From positions 24,012,744-24,076,743 of the forward strand of contig OX637393.1 in assembly GCA_951799425.1 (NCBI GenBank): a DNA stretch of 64,000 bases, read 5' to 3'. The DNA comes from Ilex aquifolium. Lineage: Eukaryota > Streptophyta > Magnoliopsida > Aquifoliales > Aquifoliaceae. Both the position numbers and the translations under genes were made by a program. Numbering within the stretch: position 1 is the first letter of the stretch; each line of letters starts with the position of its first letter. The notes below the pieces were generated by a model. The model had not been told where the DNA came from. It worked only from the letters and a program-made list of their open reading frames with translations, and ran no database searches. Shown here one piece after another: positions 60,245 through 64,000 of this stretch.

Positions 60245-61441
60245 CTACTCTCCATCACTCTCATCATCACCCTCAAATTCATCCCCCTCCTCATCTTCTT
60301 CATCATCTTCAGCCTCAGAATCTTCCTCCTCCACATCCATTCTAGAGGTTGAAGGAGCAGCAGGAACTTCTGGGACAGCTTTCTCAGGAAATGTGTGTAC
60401 ATACATCTCCTTCAACATTGTTGCCATTTCCTGAACTGAGGTCTTGATTTCATGCGCTGTCTTTTCCAGGGCACCAAGTCTCTGATGGGTTGAGCATTTC
60501 ACAACAGGCTTGAATGGCATGGTGGGCACAGCAGGTGCAACATCCTCTTCAGAGTCAGATTGAGCCCGATCCCCACGGCTCATGGCCTTCCTTTTCTGAC
60601 TGCTGGCCTTCCCAATAGCTCCAAACTCAGGGGGGGTCAGTTTTTCCAGTCCATAGCCCTTAACCTTAGCATGGTCACAAAGTCGGGTAACCAAGCTTCC
60701 GTATGGTAGGTTGGCCATCGGCTTCTCAGTGGTGGCAAAGTCCTTCATCACATCCCAAATGATAAGGGCAAAATCCATTGTTTTGCCCGACACGACGGTA
60801 TCCAGGAGGTTCAACTTTTCCACATTTGGTTTCTTCTCTGCGAATTTTGGGTAAAGATTATAGTGAAGGAGTTTGTTAAGAAGCCCATAAACATGCTTCA
60901 ACCCCCCACTCTGAAAGGTTCCCCTGAACGTAGCAGGATCCTCATACATCAACTCGACAAGATCCTCTTTAGTCTTCGGCTTACCCATTTTGCGAGGATA
61001 AACGGGTGGTCTGGATGGGGGTCTCTGGTAATCCCCAAGGCATGTGGCTATGACATCAGGGGTCACCACAATAATCTTACCCCTAACATTTGCTCTCAAC
61101 ACTCCCTCATCATCATTCTCGATGAAATTTAGTGAACGGTAAAACTCCCTCACCATGGCCAAATTGTATCCCACAACCTCCTTAAACCAGAATTGCATCC
61201 CATGCCCCTCAATGATTTTCACAGCAGGATGAATGGGGGAAAGGGAAAGCCTATCCAAAAACCGTTCACAGGTCACATTCTTACCGTCAATCAACTGGCG
61301 TCGAGCATCCCTCTTGTCCTTCTTTCTCTGCTTCTCAAGGTCCCCACTCGATCCTTCTCCACTTCTTTTGCGGCTGGCAGAACCCATGGCAGGAGGAGAA
61401 CTGGGCTCTGGTCCTGATCCGACCATCTTGGTGCGAGGCAT
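60245..61441 (-). CDS. Extra ORF (aORF) of Tat-like element, nuclear-type protein, 398 aa, intact
   Basis: Intact frame from ATG at 61441 to the stop at 60245. Residues 1-50 are Ser/Pro-rich, then strongly basic (RKRS, KQRKKDKRDARRQ). Residues 55-260 resemble the 'putative plant transposon protein' domain (Pfam PF20167, from memory): FLDRLSLSPIHP, VREFYRSL, RGKIIVVTPDVIATCLG. A second basic patch SQKRKAMSRG lies near 281-290, a heptad-like helix (LGALEKTAHEIKTSVQEM) at 322-339, and a very acidic tail at 369-398. There is no signal peptide or membrane segment, so this is not envelope-like; basic patches plus acidic tail suggest a nuclear protein, perhaps DNA- or chromatin-binding (inference). 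It sits between spacer and polypurine tract, the place of aORFs or env-like ORFs in Tat/Athila elements, and has its own upstream TATA box and palindrome array. Function unknown. A host gene is unlikely given this setting. Confidence 0.85.
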   Translation of the reverse strand: MPRTKMVGSGPEPSSPPAMGSASRKRSGEGSSGDLEKQRKKDKRDARRQLIDGKNVTCERFLDRLSLSPIHPAVKIIEGHGMQFWFKEVVGYNLAMVREFYRSLNFIENDDEGVLRANVRGKIIVVTPDVIATCLGDYQRPPSRPPVYPRKMGKPKTKEDLVELMYEDPATFRGTFQSGGLKHVYGLLNKLLHYNLYPKFAEKKPNVEKLNLLDTVVSGKTMDFALIIWDVMKDFATTEKPMANLPYGSLVTRLCDHAKVKGYGLEKLTPPEFGAIGKASSQKRKAMSRGDRAQSDSEEDVAPAVPTMPFKPVVKCSTHQRLGALEKTAHEIKTSVQEMATMLKEMYVHTFPEKAVPEVPAAPSTSRMDVEEEDSEAEDDEEDEEGDEFEGDDESDGE

Positions 61442-61539
61442 TGTGTAATGAATGGAGAGAATAGGAGGAACTTGAGATTCGGCTATAAGGGTAGGGTAAA
61501 ATGGAGGAGGACTGTGGAAAATAATCTAGCTCAAGGGGA

Positions 61540-61546
61540 TTTTATA
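61540..61546 (-). promoter_or_regulatory. TATA box of a candidate internal promoter for the aORF
   Basis: Minus strand TATAAAA (in AGTCTATAAAATCCCC) ends 98 bases upstream of the ATG at 61441, giving a predicted leader of about 70 nt. It is preceded by the tandem duplication (61551-61724) and the palindrome array (61776-61912). This is a sequence-based prediction. Confidence 0.6.
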
Positions 61547-61550
61547 GACT

Positions 61551-61724
61551 GAGGGGGAAGAAAAAGGGTTTTGGACCCTTGGAGTTCCATCGGGTAGGGG
61601 GGAAGGAGATAGGGGAGGAGTAAATGGGGAGAGTGAAGAGGGAAAGAGAAAGGGTTCTTGACCCTTGGAGTGCCGTCGGGTAGGGGGGAAGGAGATAGGG
61701 AAGGAGTAAATGAGGGAAATGAAA
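61551..61724. repeat. 87-bp tandem duplication upstream of the aORF TATA box
   Basis: Two units, 61551-61637 and 61638-61724, about 85-90 percent alike, both containing GACCCTTGGAGT and GGGTAGGGGGGAAGGAGATA. Purine-rich on the plus strand. Confidence 0.9.
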
Positions 61725-61775
61725 GGTAGAACTTAGGTTTTGAAATTAAAAGCCCTAAAAAATTTTTCCGTCAGG

Positions 61776-61912
61776 CAAACGGTACCGGTACTCGATACCG
61801 GTACCATTTGGTACCGGTACTGGGTACCGGTACTGCGATTCCAGTAGGTTTTTGGTACCGGTACCTAGTACCGGTACCAAATGGTACCGGTACCAAGTAC
61901 CGGTACTGTTCT
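61776..61912. repeat. Palindrome array upstream of the aORF, word GTACCGGTAC
   Basis: Eight units: four at 13, 16 and 13 bp, the linker CGATTCCAGTAGGTTTT, then four more at 13, 16 and 13 bp. One unit has a single base change (ATACCGGTAC). This is the fullest and most regular array in the window. It is not in an LTR: no TGATTAG start lies upstream at the expected distance. Confidence 0.93.
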
Positions 61913-64000
61913 GCTTTTGTCCGCCAAACTACTGCTGAAACATTCCTTCAATCAAATTCAACTTAGGACCTTCCTAGACACTTCATCACATTACTTCTAA
62001 CTCCAACTCCATTCGAAAAGATATATTCCAATTATAAACCACAACTCGAACCATCATGCTCACTTTATGATTGAAATTGCAAGGTGATTTAAACCTATGA
62101 ACATTCATCATACAAAAAAAAAAAAAAAAAATCAAAATCTGTTCTCAACTATCAAAATGAGCACCCAAAATAAACATCATAAGGCTCAGAATCAAAGCAT
62201 TCCTAAAATATGTCAATATCAATAACTTGAGAGATATTCCCTCACTCTTGCAAGCATGGAACTTTTAACAAATTTCTCAATTGAATGAACTAGATGTACA
62301 TGAGCAAAACCATAGTCCTCAATGCTAGTCAGAAATATGCACCTACAAATTAATTTTCAACTCGTGTGCATGTGAATTTAAACAAGTAATTTGGGCATTT
62401 ACGAAACAGAATTCACATTCGAAAGGCTAGACAAACTCAGTTTCAATGTAAAACTCACCGGGGGACACTCTTAAGCAAAAAACGCACTCACGTTATACTG
62501 GTATGCACTCCATGTGTACATGTGATATAGAATCTTGTATTCAAAACAAAGTGCTCACATGTAATCCAAAAATGAAGTTCATATGTGACAATGAGGCAAC
62601 CTTGGCATAGTCTCATGAATAGGATGTTAGTGCATTAGGTAGTAAGACTAAACTTTATCATTTCTTTAACAAATATGCATCTCCCATGCTTCCCTAGATC
62701 ACTTAGGGCTTTAAGGGTTGTAATGAGGCCCTGGGGTGATATCTGGGTAAAAGAAATGAAGGAAAAAAGGCAACAAAGAGGGTTGTTCCGAGTGAGCGAC
62801 TTTAATATTGGAAAAACGCTTCCTTTTTCATGGGATTTTGATTTTCTCCCCATCACCACACCCCTTGTTTATTTTCTTTACTCTTCTTAACATCTTCCTT
62901 TTTTCTATGATCGTTCTTTCTTCTTTCACCCCTTTCTCTTCCTTTTCTTGAGTTTTCATTCTTTTTCATTCAACATTTAAACTCCACAACATCCATCCCT
63001 TTTGTTTGAATTTTCACACCATACTTCCTTCGCTTTAACGATCACTCAAATTTAGCTCTAGGAACAACCAAGGTAAGGTAAGTATTTATCATTTTGCATT
63101 GGCTTGGTCAAATGTATGGCATAGAAACGAATTCAAGTAAGGCTCAATCATGGCACTAGGGATAAATTTTTCCAAGAAAAAAGGCTAAGGCTCAAAGTTT
63201 TCAAAAATGGCCTAAGATCACTTCCAGGTCCACATGGGGAGAGCATTACATGATCAAGACAAATCAGTCTAATAACCAAATGCAACTAACCAAAGCAAGC
63301 ATAATGAGACTATTGAACAAACTTGATATCAAAAATTGTTCTTTGAGTAAACGTAAGTTCCCTCCAAAAAGGTTTGGCACTAAAACTCTCATGGGTCCTT
63401 ACTCATCTCCACTACTTATGTCAAGCTTAAAACATGAATCCAACCCGTAAATCACTGAAATTACAAATTCAGAAATCACATACATATGAGTTTGAAAATC
63501 AATACATATGTGATATTTATGCATAGGATCCATTTCTATAGTAAGCTCATGTGCACAAGGTTCACAACAACAATCAACATATCATCTAGTTCATACTCGC
63601 TTCATAAGGGAATACAGATCAACTTAAAGGTATCTTTCATCAAAAAATTTCAAGAAAATTTCACCTATTTTTCACAATTGCAAGCAAAAATCAAAAGAAA
63701 ATCAAATAACCTTGGTGTATCATACAAATGGTGCACCTCACCCCCCAACTAGAACCATGCATTGTCCTCAATGCAACAAAAAGATATAATATGCAATGGG
63801 AGACAATAAAAAGATAAATAGGGTAAGAGAACACCTCGCAATTTCGCTTTCGACAAAAGCACCAAGATCTGGATTCAAAAGAAAACAAAGCTATACACCA
63901 ACACACAAGTAAGTGACATGAAATAAAAACATGACATAATTAAAATAAAAGAAACTGTACATGCGAACAAGGGACCAATTGTTATTCCTCAATCACTTCC
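61913..64000 (-). other. C-3 spacer, non-coding
   Basis: No gene. AT-rich; an A19-type run at about 62114-62132, the conserved block 63060-63240 with hairpin, and the CATTGTCCTCAATG motif (63760-63773) next to a C/G run, as in other Tat-type spacers. Confidence 0.6.
63067..63108 (-). other. Conserved hairpin in Tat-like spacer, copy 3
   Basis: ACCAAG (63067-63072) pairs with CTTGGT (63103-63108), loop of 30. It is the opposite-strand counterpart of the hairpins at 3419 and 25636, with a shorter stem; TTACCTTACCTTGGT is shared by all three when read on the element's sense strand. Confidence 0.4.

Larger units (their letters stand above)
58272..64000 (-). mobile_element. Tat-like element C-3, 3' part, with an intact extra ORF
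   Basis: In minus-strand order from the window edge: the motif CATTGAGGACAATG (complement of 63760-63773) with a G run, a long AT-rich spacer with the conserved hairpin block, a palindrome array (61776-61912), an 87-bp tandem duplication, a TATA box, the 398-residue ORF (61441-60245), a polypurine tract (59926-59938) and the 3' LTR (58272-59925). It is inserted in A-3 gag; the left flank is GCTAG, and the other end is outside the window. No gag or pol is visible here; they may lie beyond 64000, or the element may be non-autonomous. Confidence 0.8.

Noticed and set aside
60245-61441. A host nuclear gene
   Set aside because: It lies between a Tat-type spacer and a polypurine tract plus LTR on the same strand, and resembles the 'putative plant transposon protein' family.
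60245-61441. Envelope-like gene, from its place before the 3' LTR
   Set aside because: No signal peptide, membrane segment or cysteine pattern; basic and acidic tracts point to a nuclear protein.
61776-61912. A second LTR of element C-3, since the array also occurs in the LTR
   Set aside because: Neither the TGATTAG start nor the LTR body is found around it at the expected distances.

Overview
This is a plant nuclear genome window made almost entirely of nested LTR retrotransposons, with no host gene that I can support. The evidence for a plant is Ty3/gypsy chromovirus polyproteins of the Tekay/Del type, Tat/Athila-like elements with a tRNA-Asp primer site, Ty1/copia pieces, a TRIM primed by initiator-tRNA-Met, and a short Mutator-like element with a 9-bp target duplication. 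Species cannot be named from the sequence. Nearly every small open frame is noise or a shadow of an element gene. The one long, intact reading frame is a 398-residue element protein at 60245-61441 (minus).

Layout. 1-7144: LTR end, LTR-like and Tat-like debris, very old. 7145-22103: an old plus-strand chromovirus, 'B', opened by a 745-bp solo LTR (9443-10187, duplication GTAGA), two Tat-like solo LTRs (10209-11899, ACGTG; 11931-15753, ACCAC) and a solo LTR of family 'A' (16832-19010, ATTTG). The second Tat-like LTR was itself entered by a copia solo LTR (12218-13884, GTTTT) and a complete TRIM (14550-14987, TTTGA). 22104-25914: a Tat-like element with tRNA-Asp primer site. 25915-45908: a minus-strand family A chromovirus, split inside its 3' LTR by a complete plus-strand family A element (27097-38386, GGCCC), which carries a further solo LTR (29603-30947, TGAAG). 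45909-49542: LTR scrap, a Mutator-like MITE (46297-46841, TATTATTTA), a copia LTR with gag remnant, and a 5S-rRNA-like pseudogene. 49543-58271: a second minus-strand family A element, carrying a family B solo LTR (52602-54500, GTCCA). 58272-64000: the 3' part of a minus-strand Tat-like element with an intact extra ORF.

The standout signal is a set of arrays of short perfect palindromes inside otherwise unrelated LTRs. Each array uses its own 8-14 bp word (TTCCGGAA, GTACCGGTAC, CTACYRGTAG, GTCCGGAC, ATTCGAAT, GCAGCTGC). Some arrays from different lineages share word, linker and spacing. The GTACCGGTAC arrays have palindromes 13 or 16 bp apart in groups of two or four around one shared linker. 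In the Tat-like element at the right end, the array occurs both in the LTR and upstream of a TATA box that precedes the intact ORF. That ORF encodes a basic, coiled-coil, acidic-tailed protein with no membrane segment. I propose, as inference only, that palindrome and ORF product form a regulator/site pair, formally like the VANC anti-silencing proteins and their motifs in VANDAL transposons. Sirevirus LTRs are a known precedent for palindromic LTR repeats.
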